Shown piece after piece: positions 7,534-16,533 of a stretch of 64,000 nt of DNA. The position numbers were made by a program, and so were the translations under genes. The stretch spans positions 2,418,001 through 2,482,000 of the forward strand of contig OY282456.1 of NCBI GenBank assembly GCA_958296225.1, read 5' to 3'. The notes beneath the pieces were generated by a model that was given only the letters and a program-made list of their open reading frames with translations, was not told where the DNA came from and ran no database searches. The DNA is from an uncultured Dehalococcoidia bacterium. GTDB lineage: Bacteria; Chloroflexota; Dehalococcoidia; Lucifugimonadales; UBA3495. The first letter of the stretch is position 1; every line of letters starts with the position of its first letter.

Positions 7534-8223
7534 ATGACTACGCACGCGAGTTTTCAACCGCCGCCGCCCCGGGTTCTGCTGCTGGGCCACGGCTGGGACA
7601 TTATGAACGGCGCGCTGGCCGCCGCCGTCGACACCGGGGCCATCGAACTGCTGGGGCCGGAACCGGCTTACGACGGTGAAACGGGCCACGGCCCCCGGTC
7701 GCCGGCCGTGCTCCTACTGTCCCCCGACGCCGGCAGCGCTATCCTGGGCCGCTGCGCTGACGATGCGGCCCCGCCGGTGCTGCGCTGCATCTCCGACGCG
7801 GAGCTGCACGACCCCGACCTGTACGACGACTCCGATGACTTCGTCACCGTCCCCTGCCCGCCGGCCGAGCTCATCAAGCGCATCCTGCGCCTCGCCCACC
7901 GCCACGGCAACGCGGCCGCACCGGCGGAATTGCTCCGGGTGGGCGGGATTACGCTGAATCCCGCCACCTACCAGGTTACGGCCCACGGGCGCCCGGTGGA
8001 TTTGGCCTGGCTGGAGTTTCAGCTGCTGCTGTTCCTGATGGAAAACGTGGGCAAGGTGTTTACCAGAGACCAGCTGCTGGCCAGCGTTTGGGGAGTGCAG
8101 AACATCGGCGGCACGCGCACCGTTGACGTGCACATCCGCCGCCTGCGGTACAAGCTGGAGAGCGGCGGGGATACGTACTTCCGCACGGTGAAAAACGTGG
8201 GGTACGGCATGGTTGAGCCGTAG
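7534..8223 (+). CDS. OmpR/PhoB-type winged-helix regulator with degenerate receiver-like domain
   Basis: A 229-residue protein. The C-terminal 100 residues form a typical trans_reg_C winged helix (FLMENVGKVFTRDQLLASVWG, then TRTVDVHIRRLRYKLE, then FRTVKNVGYGM). The N-terminal part has the length of a receiver domain but lacks the acidic pocket and a clear phosphoacceptor aspartate in context, so control may be by a ligand or by protein contacts instead of phosphorylation. No histidine kinase gene is adjacent. It lies directly behind the siroheme reductase and is preceded by direct repeats that it may bind. Confidence 0.8.
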   Translation: MTTHASFQPPPPRVLLLGHGWDIMNGALAAAVDTGAIELLGPEPAYDGETGHGPRSPAVLLLSPDAGSAILGRCADDAAPPVLRCISDAELHDPDLYDDSDDFVTVPCPPAELIKRILRLAHRHGNAAAPAELLRVGGITLNPATYQVTAHGRPVDLAWLEFQLLLFLMENVGKVFTRDQLLASVWGVQNIGGTRTVDVHIRRLRYKLESGGDTYFRTVKNVGYGMVEP

Positions 8224-8226
8224 GGA

Positions 8227-9108
8227 TTAGCCGCCCCCAATCTCCCCCAAGAACTCCAGCAGCACCGCGTTCACTGCGTCGGGTTTTTCCTCGTGCAGGA
8301 AATGCCCTCCGCCGGCGATGAACTGCGAGCGCAGGTTGGTCGCCGTTTTCTGCCAGGACGCCTCCGGGTCCAGCCCTCCGGCTTCGGCGGTGCGCTTGCG
8401 TCGCTCGCCCCACAGGTAGAGCATAGGGATGCTCAACTGCCGTTCCGCGTCGGCGCGCCAGTCGGCCGGGTCTTCATAGGCGGCGGCCCGGTAGTAGGAG
8501 AAACCGCCCCGCAGCGCGCCCGGCTGCGCGTAGGCGCGGGCGTACACCGCCACCTCGGCATCCGACATCATCGCCTGGTTCACCGACCAGTTGCGGTAGA
8601 AATGGCGCAGGTAGGCTTCCTCGTTGCCCCGCACCAGATGCTCGGCCAGGTCGGGAATCTGGTGGAAAAAGGAATGCCACCGTTCCCGCACTCCCTGCGG
8701 CGTTTGCATTTCCAGCTGCTCCAGCGGATGCCCGCCGTCCAGCACCGCCAGCCGGTCCACTTCCGACTCGTGGTCAAGGCAGTAGCGAAACGACACGCGC
8801 ACCCCGATGTCATGCCCCACGATAGCGGCCTTGTCGTGGCCCAGGTGTCGCACCAGTTCGTAGATGTCCGTGGCCGCCGTGCGCGTGCGGTAGTCCTGCA
8901 AGGGCTTTTCCGACGCGCCGAACCCCCGCATATCGGGCACAATCACCTGATACCGCTGCGACAGCACGGGAATCTGTTTGCGCCAGGAGAACCACATCTC
9001 CGGCCACCCGTGCAGGAGCACTACGGGAAACCCGTCGCCCTCAATTACGTAGTGAATGTTGACGCCGTTGACCCGCGCCGTGCGGTGCGTGAAATCCCAA
9101 TTTGGCAT
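8227..9108 (-). CDS. Alpha/beta hydrolase, epoxide hydrolase/haloacetate dehalogenase-like
   Basis: A 293-residue enzyme with the oxyanion segment LLHGWPEMWFSW (HGxP), the nucleophile elbow VGHDIG with aspartate as nucleophile, and a histidine in GGGHFLHEE near the end. An aspartate nucleophile together with HGxP is the pattern of epoxide hydrolases and fluoroacetate dehalogenases. The ATG at 9108 has GAGGAG just upstream. It is convergent with the regulator gene, with only three bases between the stops. The substrate is not predictable. Confidence 0.85.
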   Translation of the reverse strand: MPNWDFTHRTARVNGVNIHYVIEGDGFPVVLLHGWPEMWFSWRKQIPVLSQRYQVIVPDMRGFGASEKPLQDYRTRTAATDIYELVRHLGHDKAAIVGHDIGVRVSFRYCLDHESEVDRLAVLDGGHPLEQLEMQTPQGVRERWHSFFHQIPDLAEHLVRGNEEAYLRHFYRNWSVNQAMMSDAEVAVYARAYAQPGALRGGFSYYRAAAYEDPADWRADAERQLSIPMLYLWGERRKRTAEAGGLDPEASWQKTATNLRSQFIAGGGHFLHEEKPDAVNAVLLEFLGEIGGG

Positions 9109-9131
9109 ATTGGTCTCCTCTGGTATTCCTA

Positions 9132-9175
9132 CCGGTCATTCCCGCCGGTCATTCCCGCTGGCGCCGGAATGACCG
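9132..9175. repeat. REP-like palindrome with CGGTCATTCC stem
   Basis: A 10-bp perfect stem (9146-9155 with 9166-9175) and a ten-base loop, preceded by a tandem partial copy of its left arm (9132-9145). Related GGTCATTCC or ATTCCCGC/GCGGGAAT sequences occur near 15466 and at 21902-21921, suggesting a family of dispersed extragenic palindromes. Confidence 0.55.
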
Positions 9176-9202
9176 GGAATAACGCAATCGGGGCAGCCGG
9201 AG

Positions 9203-9619
9203 CTACAGATTCATCGCTTCCAGCCCCACCCGGGACAAGTCCTCGTCGGCCTGCCCGCTGGGGTAGCCGCCCACGCCGATGCCGCCCAGAATTACCCCGT
9301 CCTGCATAATGACCAGCCCGCCCTGGCCGTGGGTAAAGCGCGAGTCGCCCAGGTCGGCGATGTTGCGCCCCTGGGCGGCCAGCCCGGCGGCGTGGGCGCC
9401 GGAGTCCCGCCCCATCACGGCCGAGGTGTACGCCTTGCGGATGGCATGGCGGCGGCTGAAAACCCGCAGATTGGCCATCGTCAAATAGGCCACCAGCTCG
9501 CCGCCGGCGTCCACGATGGCCATGGCCACCGGCGCGTCGGGGGTTTCCTCGGCTTGGGCAACCATCGCGCCCATCGCCGCCTTCACCTGTTCGGTGGTTA
9601 GTGTCGGTTGCATTGCCAT
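9203..9619 (-). CDS. GlcG/HbpS family heme-degrading-like domain protein
   Basis: A 138-residue protein of the GlcG/HbpS-like family (old DUF336). Typical segments are MAIVDAGGELVAYLTM, a middle helix FSRRHAIRKAYTSAVM, and the glycine-rich end GGLVIMQDGVILGGIGVGGYPSGQADEDL. Members bind small ligands or heme, or accompany catabolic operons; the role here is unknown. The ATG at 9619 has GGAG eight bases upstream; longer forms extend into sequence without coding character. Confidence 0.85.
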   Translation of the reverse strand: MAMQPTLTTEQVKAAMGAMVAQAEETPDAPVAMAIVDAGGELVAYLTMANLRVFSRRHAIRKAYTSAVMGRDSGAHAAGLAAQGRNIADLGDSRFTHGQGGLVIMQDGVILGGIGVGGYPSGQADEDLSRVGLEAMNL

Positions 9620-9726
9620 CAGTCCGTCTCCTATAGTTGTTATGCCAGTCTGGTCCGATGATACCACGCGGCGCGGCCCCGGCGGCGGAACGACGGGTTC
9701 GTCTCCGTTCAACTCAACTGCGCCGG

Positions 9727-12132
9727 CTATCGGTTCCGGGACAGCGTAACTTCCCAGATTGCTGCTCCACCCGGTACAAACTGGCCGGTGCGGACACTGT
9801 TGATGCCGTATTCCGGCAACTCCCGTACCACAGTGCACATTCCGTCGCTCAAGGAACCGTACTCCGCAAAGCCAAAATCAATGTTTTCAAAGCCGCCTTG
9901 CTGGCTAGAATTCGGGAGGTCGTTCCGGTCAATCGGGTAAATATGCAGAAAGAATGGATGGACGGTATTATCCGGCGCACAGGGATTCTTGGTGTACATC
10001 GCCTGGTTCCCGGCGATGGTGACATCGTACCTGGCGCGGTGGGCTGCCGCGGCGCGGCGGCCTTCCTCCTGGATATTGACCGTATCGTGGGGGTTGGGGG
10101 CCAGTCTGACCGCCTCGGCCACGTGATGGGACGCAACCTGCAAGTACTCGGGGTTGCGCGCGGCGGCGGTCTGGTAGAACCGCGCCAGCTCGATTTGCAG
10201 CCGCCAGTTCTCCGGCTCGGCGGTCAATCCCTCCTGCCCGGCCGCCTGCACCAGCGCCGCGACCTGCTCCAGTTCCGCACCGCGGAACGCCCCGACGTTC
10301 CAGGTCGCCTGGCTAATCAGGTAGATCCTCGGATAATTCGCCAGTCCGGGGAATGAATCCGCCGCCCGTTCGTAGTGGGCCACCTGCACGGCCCAGGGCG
10401 CCGACGTATCATGCGCCTGAAACACCGCCGCCGCCGCAACGTATTGCCGCCCGTTGTAAAAAACCGTTCCCCCAACGGTCAGCGCCGCAATCAGCAGCAC
10501 CGCCAGCGCCACCCCCGGCGGCGTGCGCAGGAACCGGGAATTGCCCGACAATCGCAGCCCTTGCCACAATCGCAGCCTTTGCCGCCAGTCGTCCAGCGTC
10601 CGGCCCACCATTGCCAGCCGGGGCCGCGCTGCCGCCGGGGATGCCGGCGCATTCTCCCGCCGCCACCGTTCCTCGGACACCGCAAACGCGGCCAGGATGG
10701 CAAACAGCATCACCGTGCCCGGCGTGTCGAACAGGAACAGGTTCTGCACGAAATAACACACCATCGTCGCGCCCATGATCCCGACGCACAACTGGCCGTA
10801 ATCCCGCCGCAGTCGCACCGAACGCAGCATGGCGACGGCCATCGCCAGCCAGATGGACAGGTAACTCACCAGCCCGACGGCCCCCGTCGTCGTCAGCGCT
10901 TCCACGATTTTGCTGTGGGCCTGGTCAAACCGGTCGTAGAAGCCGGGCACCGGCACCACGTGCCGGCCCCAGGCGATGAGGAAGTTTTCCGGCCCCCAGC
11001 CCAGCAGGGGCCGGTCCTGCCAGGCGTCAAATCCGGCGCGCACTGATGCGATGCGCCCCTGAACGCTGAGGTCATCGGGCCCGATGGCGACCAGGCGCTG
11101 CGTCATCGTTCTGGTTGCTAAATTGGGGTTGTACCCGATGTCCAGCCCGGCGGCCACAATGAGCAGCACGGTGGCGGCAATAATCACCCCCAGCAGCCCC
11201 CAGCAAACCCGCCGCACCCGCGGCATTGCGCCCCAAACCAGGTATCCCACGGCGAAAACGATAATCGCGACGGCCAGACCCACCACCGCCCCGCGCGTGC
11301 CGGTAAGCCACATCGCCCACCCGCTGCACAGGATTGCCAGGCCCCAGAACCCGCGCAGCCAGGGCAGGTAATTGAACCGGAACTCCCGGCCGCCGCTGCG
11401 CCGTTGCCGCCGGCTCCGGGCCCGGCTCCGGTTGCGTGGTTGGGCCGGCGCCGCACCCCCCGGCGCCGCAGCCCGGGGCGTGAAAGAATGCCATAACAGG
11501 CCGAGTCCGGCCAGCGCGCTAATTGACGTGTAAGCGCCCAGGTAGGTCGCATTGCCCAAGGTTGACGCAATCCGCTGCGAACCCGCCAATATCGGCGACT
11601 CGAACAGTCCATAGTGTTGGCCCAGCCCCAGCGCCGAGGCCACCGCGCATACCGCCAGGTTAACCGTGAACAGCGACCGCCAGTCCGCAAGCGTCCGAAA
11701 CACCGACCCGGCGACCAGGATGTAGCCAACCCAGTGGGCCAGGTCGGCGATGCCCTGCATCCGTTCGTATGTGGACCACAGGCTCCGGGTAAAACTGACT
11801 CCCGCCACCCCGGCGAGCAGCGAAACGGCCAGCCAGACGACCAGCGCAATCAGCACCCAGGACCGGGGCGGCCGGTATTCCGGGCGGTATATGATTAGAA
11901 TTAGCCACAGGGCGAAAGTAACCTCAATAACCGTGCGGGCCAGCAGCGCCTTGCCCACCACGAAAGGAAACAGCGTGCCCGGAGTTACCACCAGCGGGAT
12001 GACCAGAACGAGCATCACGCCCAGCCGCACCAGCCAAAGCAGCGCCGCGCCGGCAACAGCCGGCTTGCCATTTCGGTCGGTCGGTCTGGCCACGAGTAAC
12101 TCCATGCCGGCGGCGCGGTCGTTGGTCAGCAC
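9727..12132 (-). CDS. O-antigen ligase/polymerase-like (Wzy_C) membrane protein with C-terminal helical domain
   Basis: An 801-residue polytopic membrane protein. About twelve hydrophobic segments occupy the first two thirds. The Wzy_C-type region includes WGPENFLIAWGRH followed by DQAHSKIVEALTTTGAVGLVSYL, which is characteristic of O-antigen ligases and polymerases that join glycans at the outer face of the inner membrane. The last 250 residues are soluble and TPR-like (QIELARFYQTAAARNPEYL). The start is GTG at 12132 or ATG at 12105. The divergent partner is UDP-glucose dehydrogenase, so both probably serve surface polysaccharide synthesis. Confidence 0.8.
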   Translation of the reverse strand: MLTNDRAAGMELLVARPTDRNGKPAVAGAALLWLVRLGVMLVLVIPLVVTPGTLFPFVVGKALLARTVIEVTFALWLILIIYRPEYRPPRSWVLIALVVWLAVSLLAGVAGVSFTRSLWSTYERMQGIADLAHWVGYILVAGSVFRTLADWRSLFTVNLAVCAVASALGLGQHYGLFESPILAGSQRIASTLGNATYLGAYTSISALAGLGLLWHSFTPRAAAPGGAAPAQPRNRSRARSRRQRRSGGREFRFNYLPWLRGFWGLAILCSGWAMWLTGTRGAVVGLAVAIIVFAVGYLVWGAMPRVRRVCWGLLGVIIAATVLLIVAAGLDIGYNPNLATRTMTQRLVAIGPDDLSVQGRIASVRAGFDAWQDRPLLGWGPENFLIAWGRHVVPVPGFYDRFDQAHSKIVEALTTTGAVGLVSYLSIWLAMAVAMLRSVRLRRDYGQLCVGIMGATMVCYFVQNLFLFDTPGTVMLFAILAAFAVSEERWRRENAPASPAAARPRLAMVGRTLDDWRQRLRLWQGLRLSGNSRFLRTPPGVALAVLLIAALTVGGTVFYNGRQYVAAAAVFQAHDTSAPWAVQVAHYERAADSFPGLANYPRIYLISQATWNVGAFRGAELEQVAALVQAAGQEGLTAEPENWRLQIELARFYQTAAARNPEYLQVASHHVAEAVRLAPNPHDTVNIQEEGRRAAAAHRARYDVTIAGNQAMYTKNPCAPDNTVHPFFLHIYPIDRNDLPNSSQQGGFENIDFGFAEYGSLSDGMCTVVRELPEYGINSVRTGQFVPGGAAIWEVTLSRNR

Positions 12133-12241
12133 CGCCGGAGCAATGGCAACTATACCACCATCAAGCAGTCAACGCCCCCGGCCTCGCCGCTCCAATCCTG
12201 CCCAATCGTCTATCCCGGTGAATACCCGTACTCCCCGGCCC

Positions 12242-12271
12242 TTGACACCCCAGGCCCGTTTTAGTGACAAT
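12242..12271 (+). promoter_or_regulatory. Sigma-70-like promoter for UDP-glucose dehydrogenase
   Basis: A perfect -35 hexamer TTGACA at 12242-12247 and GACAAT at 12266-12271 (18-bp spacing; TGACAA at 17 bp is the alternative), about 50 bp before the start codon in the 190-bp divergent intergenic region. Confidence 0.5.
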
Positions 12272-12321
12272 AATTCAACCTGACGGAAGGACAGCTACGG
12301 AACGACAGCAGCTATGGAACT

Positions 12322-13701
12322 ATGCCGGAGGAACAGCGCAGGTTGCAGATAACCGTAATTGGCCTCGGCCGCGTCGGAACCGTCGCCGCCGCCAGCCTCG
12401 CCACAGCGGGCCACTGCGTGCTCGGCGTTGACATCGACCCCGACCGCATCGCGCTGCTCCGGGCAGGCCGGGCTCCCTTTTACGAACCCGGCCTGCCGGC
12501 AATGCTCCAATCCGCCGTCGCCGGCGGCGGCCTCCGTTTTGAGCATCGGGATGCCGTCGCCGGCCCCCTCGGCGACATTGCCCTCATCGCCGCCGGCACG
12601 CCCCCAACCCCCGGCGGCGGCGCCGACCTCAGCCAGGTCAGAGCCGCCCTGGCCTGGCTAAAATCCCTGCCGCCCGGCGACACGGTGGCCGTGATGAAAA
12701 GCACCGTCCCGCCGGGCGCCGGCCAGCGCATCAGCGACGGCGAACTCCGGGGCGCCGGCATCCGGTACGTCTCCAACCCCGAATTTCTGCGGGAAGGCCA
12801 GGCCGTGCATGACTGGCGCCACCCCGACCGCATCGTCATCGGCGCCGGCCCCGGCGATACCCAATCCGTCGCCGTCGTCAAAGCCATGCACGCCGGCATC
12901 GCCGCCCCCTGCATCATCACCGACGTCACCAGCGCCGAGATGATTAAATACGCCAGCAACGCCTACCTGGCCACCCGCATCTCCTTCATCAACGAGATTG
13001 CCGCCCTGTGCGGGCGCGTCGGCGCATCCATTGACGCCGTTAGCGACGGCCTGGCTATGGACGCCCGCACCGGCAGCCGCATCTACGCCGGCGTGGGCTA
13101 CGGCGGCTCCTGTTTCCCCAAAGACGTGCGCGCCCTCGACCATCTGGCCCTCACCAGCGGCGTCAATGTTGACCTGCTGCGCTCCGTCATCAACGTCAAC
13201 AACCGGCAGCGTCTGCTGCCCCTTTACACCCTGCGGGAACGATTTAGCGGCGCGGTCGGCGGGCTCCGGGTGGGCATCCTGGGACTGGCTTTCAAGCCCA
13301 ACACCGACGACATCCGCGATGCGCCGTCGCTGGATTTAATCAGAGCCCTCACCGGCGAAGGGGCCATCGTCAGCGCCTATGACCCCCGGGCGATGCCGGC
13401 CGCCCGGCCCCATCTCCCTGATTCGGTAAAGCTCGCCGCTACTGCCGCCGCGGCGGCCAGCCAGGCCCGGGCCGTAGTCTTGATGACCGAATGGGAGCAG
13501 TTCGTCAACGCCGACTGGACAGACATCGCCCGCCGTATGCGCCCGCCCCGTTTCGTGTACGACGGCCGCAACGCGCTGGACGCCGCTGAACTGACGCGGC
13601 TGGGCTTTCAGTACGCCGGCGTCGGCCGGAGCGCGCCGGCCGGCCGGGCCATTGCCCCGCCCGGCGGCAAGCCGTCCGGCCTCCGGTGGCCGGGCCGATA
13701 G
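12322..13701 (+). CDS. ugd: UDP-glucose 6-dehydrogenase
   Basis: A 459-residue NAD-dependent enzyme that oxidises UDP-glucose to UDP-glucuronate, or a close UDP-sugar relative. An N-terminal Rossmann motif (VIGLGRVGTVAAASLA), the STVPPGAG and NPEFLREGQAVHDW segments, the catalytic Cys264 in GYGGSCFPKD and the C-terminal GLAFKPNTDDIRDAPS are all present. The length is normal, with an Ala/Gly/Pro-rich tail of about 30 residues. It supplies sugar acid for surface glycans, consistent with the divergent O-antigen-ligase-like gene and the sulfotransferase gene behind it. Confidence 0.92.
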   Translation: MPEEQRRLQITVIGLGRVGTVAAASLATAGHCVLGVDIDPDRIALLRAGRAPFYEPGLPAMLQSAVAGGGLRFEHRDAVAGPLGDIALIAAGTPPTPGGGADLSQVRAALAWLKSLPPGDTVAVMKSTVPPGAGQRISDGELRGAGIRYVSNPEFLREGQAVHDWRHPDRIVIGAGPGDTQSVAVVKAMHAGIAAPCIITDVTSAEMIKYASNAYLATRISFINEIAALCGRVGASIDAVSDGLAMDARTGSRIYAGVGYGGSCFPKDVRALDHLALTSGVNVDLLRSVINVNNRQRLLPLYTLRERFSGAVGGLRVGILGLAFKPNTDDIRDAPSLDLIRALTGEGAIVSAYDPRAMPAARPHLPDSVKLAATAAAAASQARAVVLMTEWEQFVNADWTDIARRMRPPRFVYDGRNALDAAELTRLGFQYAGVGRSAPAGRAIAPPGGKPSGLRWPGR

Positions 13702-13722
13702 ATGCTGACGGTAGATAGATAG

Positions 13723-14586
13723 ATGCTGACGGCAAGGGTTATGCAGTACGATTACCTGCTGGTCGTTGGCCCCGGGCGCTCCGGCAGCGAGTTTTTGTAC
13801 GAAAACCTGAAGCGGCATCCTGCGGTCGCCTTCCCGGAAATCAAGGAAAGCTACTACTACCGTTCCCTCCAGGGTTTCCACAAAGCCCGACGCCGGGTCT
13901 CCGGGAGCAACGGCGCCGGCAAAATCCTGGCCGACATCGCCAACCTGGCCTACCAGGACCCGCTGCTGCCCAAAGGCGTAGCCGGACTCCGCAGCGCCGG
14001 AATCAGCGTCCTGATTGTCGTCCTGCTCCGGGACCACTGCGACCGCGCCCGTTCGATGATTAGATACCGGCAGAGCCGGGGCTATCTGTCCGCCTGGCAA
14101 GGTCAGGGAAAATTGCAGGACAGCGTAATCCGCGACCGTCTGCAACCGGAGCAGCTCACCAGGATTTACGGGCTGGGCGCCGACGTATTGACGATTGCCT
14201 TCCCGGCGCTGGTGAACGATACGGCAACGACGCTGGGCATACTGACGTCCCGGTGCGGAATATCCGAGCCTGATGCGGTGGTGCATCGCGCCGTGAACGC
14301 ATCAGTCGCCGCGCGGTTTTCTCTGCTGTCCGCGGCCGGAAAATCGGCGGCCGTCCTCTTGCGCAAATTGGGATTCAAGAGCCTGCTCCAATCCCTGAAA
14401 GACCGCCCGGCGCTGCAAAATCTGTTTTTCAAGCCGCTGCCGCCCGGCGCAGCGGCGCCAACCCTGAGCCCAGCCCACGCGCAAGCGCTGGCAATCACCC
14501 GGCGGGAATGCCTTTCCGTCATCCAGCGCCACTCCAGGCCGCTGGCCAACAATATTTACTTCCATAACGGCGGCGGGGAACAGTAG
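13723..14586 (+). CDS. PAPS-dependent sulfotransferase-like protein
   Basis: A 287-residue protein with a 5'-phosphosulfate loop (VVGPGRSGSEFLYENLKRHP) near the start, a KESYYYR segment as in heparan-type sulfotransferases (KEPxYF), and a 3'-phosphate-binding region VLLRDHCDRARSMIRYRQSRG. These fit transfer of sulfate from PAPS to an acceptor, plausibly a glycan made by the neighbouring genes. Two starts are possible (13723 and 13741). The short sequence GATAGATGCTGACGG is duplicated just upstream. Acceptor and location are unknown. Confidence 0.75.
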   Translation: MLTARVMQYDYLLVVGPGRSGSEFLYENLKRHPAVAFPEIKESYYYRSLQGFHKARRRVSGSNGAGKILADIANLAYQDPLLPKGVAGLRSAGISVLIVVLLRDHCDRARSMIRYRQSRGYLSAWQGQGKLQDSVIRDRLQPEQLTRIYGLGADVLTIAFPALVNDTATTLGILTSRCGISEPDAVVHRAVNASVAARFSLLSAAGKSAAVLLRKLGFKSLLQSLKDRPALQNLFFKPLPPGAAAPTLSPAHAQALAITRRECLSVIQRHSRPLANNIYFHNGGGEQ

Positions 14587-14695
14587 CCAACACAGCCAGC
14601 GCCATTGGGGGGTTGTGGGGCGCTAATTCTGCTAGAATAGCGCGGAGTGGCGCGATAACGCCCCTTAGCTTCCCGCCCCCCACGGAGGGTTTGCC

Positions 14696-15454
14696 ATGAC
14701 TGCCAACGGAAATGCCGACAGCCCTGAGGACATCATCGTTTGCCGCGACGTACATAAGTGGTTCGGCAATTTCCACGCCCTGCGCGGCATCACCACCACC
14801 GTCAAAAAGGGCGAGGTTGTGGTCATCATTGGGCCGTCCGGCTCCGGCAAGTCCACCTTCATCCGCACCATCAACCGCCTGGAGCAGCACCAGCGGGGCG
14901 ACATCCTGGTGGACGGCATCCAGTTGACCAACGACGTGCGCAACATCGACGCCATCCGCCGCGACGTGGGGATGGTTTTCCAGTCCTTCAATCTGTTTCC
15001 CCATCTCACCGTATTGCGGAACATCACCCTGGCGCCCACCAAAGTGCGCAAGCTGCCGGGGCGGGAGGCCGAGGGCATCGCTATGGAGCTGCTGGAACGG
15101 GTGGGCATACCGGAGCAGGCCGACAAGTACCCGGCGCAGCTCTCCGGCGGCCAGCAGCAGCGCGTCGCCATCGCCCGCGCCCTGGCGATGCAGCCCAACA
15201 TAATGCTCTTTGACGAACCCACCTCGGCGTTAGACCCGGAGATGATTAAGGAAGTCCTGGAAGTGATGCGCGAACTGGCGGCATCCTATATGACCATCCT
15301 GGCCGTAACCCACGAACTGGGCTTTGCCCGCGAGGTGGCCGACCGCATCGTAATGTTCGACGAAGGCTTGATAGTTGAAGACCAGCCGCCGGACGAGTTT
15401 TTCAACAACCCCCGTCACGAACGGGTCAAGCATTTCCTGTCGCAGATTTTGTAA
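14696..15454 (+). CDS. Polar-amino-acid-type ABC transporter ATPase (GlnQ-like)
   Basis: A 252-residue ABC ATPase with Walker [11 protein letters not shown]-loop [10 protein letters not shown], signature LSGGQQQR and Walker [15 protein letters not shown]. Early LAPTKVRKL and late [19 protein letters not shown] are typical of the polar amino acid family (GlnQ/HisP). No matching permease or periplasmic amino-acid-binding gene is adjacent, so it is an orphan here. The next ABC genes downstream are of the peptide type and lack their own ATPases. Confidence 0.88.
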   Translation: MTANGNADSPEDIIVCRDVHKWFGNFHALRGITTTVKKGEVVVIIGPSGSGKSTFIRTINRLEQHQRGDILVDGIQLTNDVRNIDAIRRDVGMVFQSFNLFPHLTVLRNITLAPTKVRKLPGREAEGIAMELLERVGIPEQADKYPAQLSGGQQQRVAIARALAMQPNIMLFDEPTSALDPEMIKEVLEVMRELAASYMTILAVTHELGFAREVADRIVMFDEGLIVEDQPPDEFFNNPRHERVKHFLSQIL

Positions 15455-15532
15455 CTCCACTTCCGGCCGGTCATTCCGGCGCCGGAACGCCGCCCCGTAC
15501 TTGACACAGGGCCGGAATCCACCAGCAGCGCT

Positions 15533-15727
15533 ATGCCATTAGTCAGAAAAATCGGTCGCTGGGTCTGGGCCGGCGGCACCGCCGAAACCCAGTGGGCCCG
15601 CGAGCGCCGGCTGCCCTTCTGGGAACACCCGTGGTTCACCCGCTTTTATCGCATCGCAATGCTGACGGGCTGGGCGGCGGTGCTGATGTTCTTTCTGGTC
15701 TGGAACCTGGTGTGGGCCACGCCGTAA
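15533..15727 (+). CDS. Small single-pass membrane protein
   Basis: A 64-residue protein with a basic N-terminus, a Trp-rich amphipathic stretch and one hydrophobic helix near the end (AMLTGWAAVLMFFLVWNLVW). It is co-directional, 78 bp after the ABC ATPase gene. No clear ribosome site is visible. I do not recognise a family. Confidence 0.4.
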   Translation: MPLVRKIGRWVWAGGTAETQWARERRLPFWEHPWFTRFYRIAMLTGWAAVLMFFLVWNLVWATP

Positions 15728-15835
15728 CCGGGCGGCCCCCGTTCCCCCGCCGGCCATAATCCGCCGGCGTCTGCCGGCGCACCTGGGCCGGGCCGGCGCC
15801 AAGTCGCAATTTTCTGCCCCCTGCTGCCTGCCGTC

Positions 15836-15877
15836 ATTGCCGATTGCGCCGGAATCGGGTACAGCGCAATCGGCAAT
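15836..15877. repeat. Perfect 14-bp inverted repeat
   Basis: Arms 15836-15849 (ATTGCCGATTGCGC) and 15864-15877 with a 14-base loop. No T-run follows. It lies in the otherwise gene-free stretch 15728-16755, where nothing else was seen before the MITE-like element at 15954. Confidence 0.5.
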
Positions 15878-15953
15878 ATCCGGTCTATCCTGTCCATCCC
15901 TCTGGATTCGTAACTCCCGGCCTTGGCTTGGCACAGGCTTTGCGGAACGAATG

Positions 15954-16488
15954 GGCAGCGTTCGGTTTCAGGTGGTTTGGTTATTCCTCTGCGGTGGTGG
16001 GCTGGGTTCATTGGCAATGCTCCTTGCTGGTTCAGGTGGTCGGGGTTCAAGTGGTTAGCGGGATATGGTGTGCGGGCCAGAGGTTACCGGTCATTGTCAG
16101 CCCCACGGCCGGGGGTTTTACGCAAAGTTTTGCTCCGATGGTTCGTGAACCGCGCTTTAAGGCGCAGCCACGCAGCGCGGTGGCAGTCGCTGTTGGCCGG
16201 TTAGACCGTTCTCGCGTAAGCATTGGACGAGGGGTCTCCACGACGCCGGTATGCGATTTTGTGCTGACTGGCCGTTGACGACCGGTTGACCTCTGGCTGG
16301 ACTGAGATTCACGTGATAGGTTGCAGTATAGTACCAATGTTCGCGGTTGTCAAAGGGTGGTTGTCAGTGGGCCGGGGCGTTGCAAAGTGCGGGCGGCGGA
16401 GTGCTAGCCTTCTCCCAACCCTCTCCCACAGGGGGAGAGGGCTTTAATGACTTTGCAAAGCCCCGACCGCCGGCAACGGAAGGCTGCC
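15954..16488. mobile_element. MITE-like element, copy 1 (535 bp)
   Basis: The left end GGCAGCGTTCGGTTTCAGGT and the reverse complement of the right end GGCAGCCTTCCGTTGCCGGC form imperfect terminal inverted repeats of about 23 bp. It is flanked by a 9-bp target duplication with one mismatch (GAACGAATG at 15945-15953, GAACGAATA at 16489-16497). There is no transposase. Inside are a minus-strand promoter, a roughly 310-nt leader, an AAGGAG site and a short open frame beginning MNPAHHRRGITKPP (ATG at 16011, minus strand) that runs out of the element. Its left 440 bp is about 93% identical by eye to copy 2 at 53920; copy 3 at 46770 keeps only the ends. Confidence 0.8.
16325..16353 (-). promoter_or_regulatory. 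Minus-strand sigma-70 promoter inside MITE copy 1
   Basis: Read on the minus strand: TTGACA (16353-16348), 17-bp spacer, TATACT (16330-16325). The same hexamers and spacing are kept in copy 2 at 54279-54307. In this copy it points away from the peptide transporter genes. Confidence 0.6.
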
Positions 16489-16504
16489 GAACGAATACAG
16501 TTTA

Positions 16505-16533
16505 TTGACAACCTTGATTGCGCCCACTAAAAT
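16505..16533 (+). promoter_or_regulatory. Sigma-70-like promoter upstream of the first peptide-binding protein
   Basis: TTGACA (16505-16510), exactly 17 bp, TAAAAT (16528-16533). It leaves a leader of about 215 nt before the ATG at 16756, which has AAGGAGG at 16741-16747. The leader is AU-rich in its first half. Confidence 0.65.

Noticed and set aside
9637..10356. Plus-strand frames opposite the O-antigen-ligase-like gene
   Set aside because: They lie antisense to a membrane protein with clear Wzy_C features and show no family resemblance.
14612..14638. TAGAAT element before the amino-acid ABC ATPase gene as a promoter
   Set aside because: The only TTG-like -35 candidates are at 14 bp spacing or less; not convincing.
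15646..16011. Short frame MNPAHHRRGI... leaving MITE copy 1 as a protein-coding gene
   Set aside because: Only the first 19 codons are shared with copy 2; beyond the element edge the two products are unrelated and of shadow-like composition. Kept only as part of the element description.
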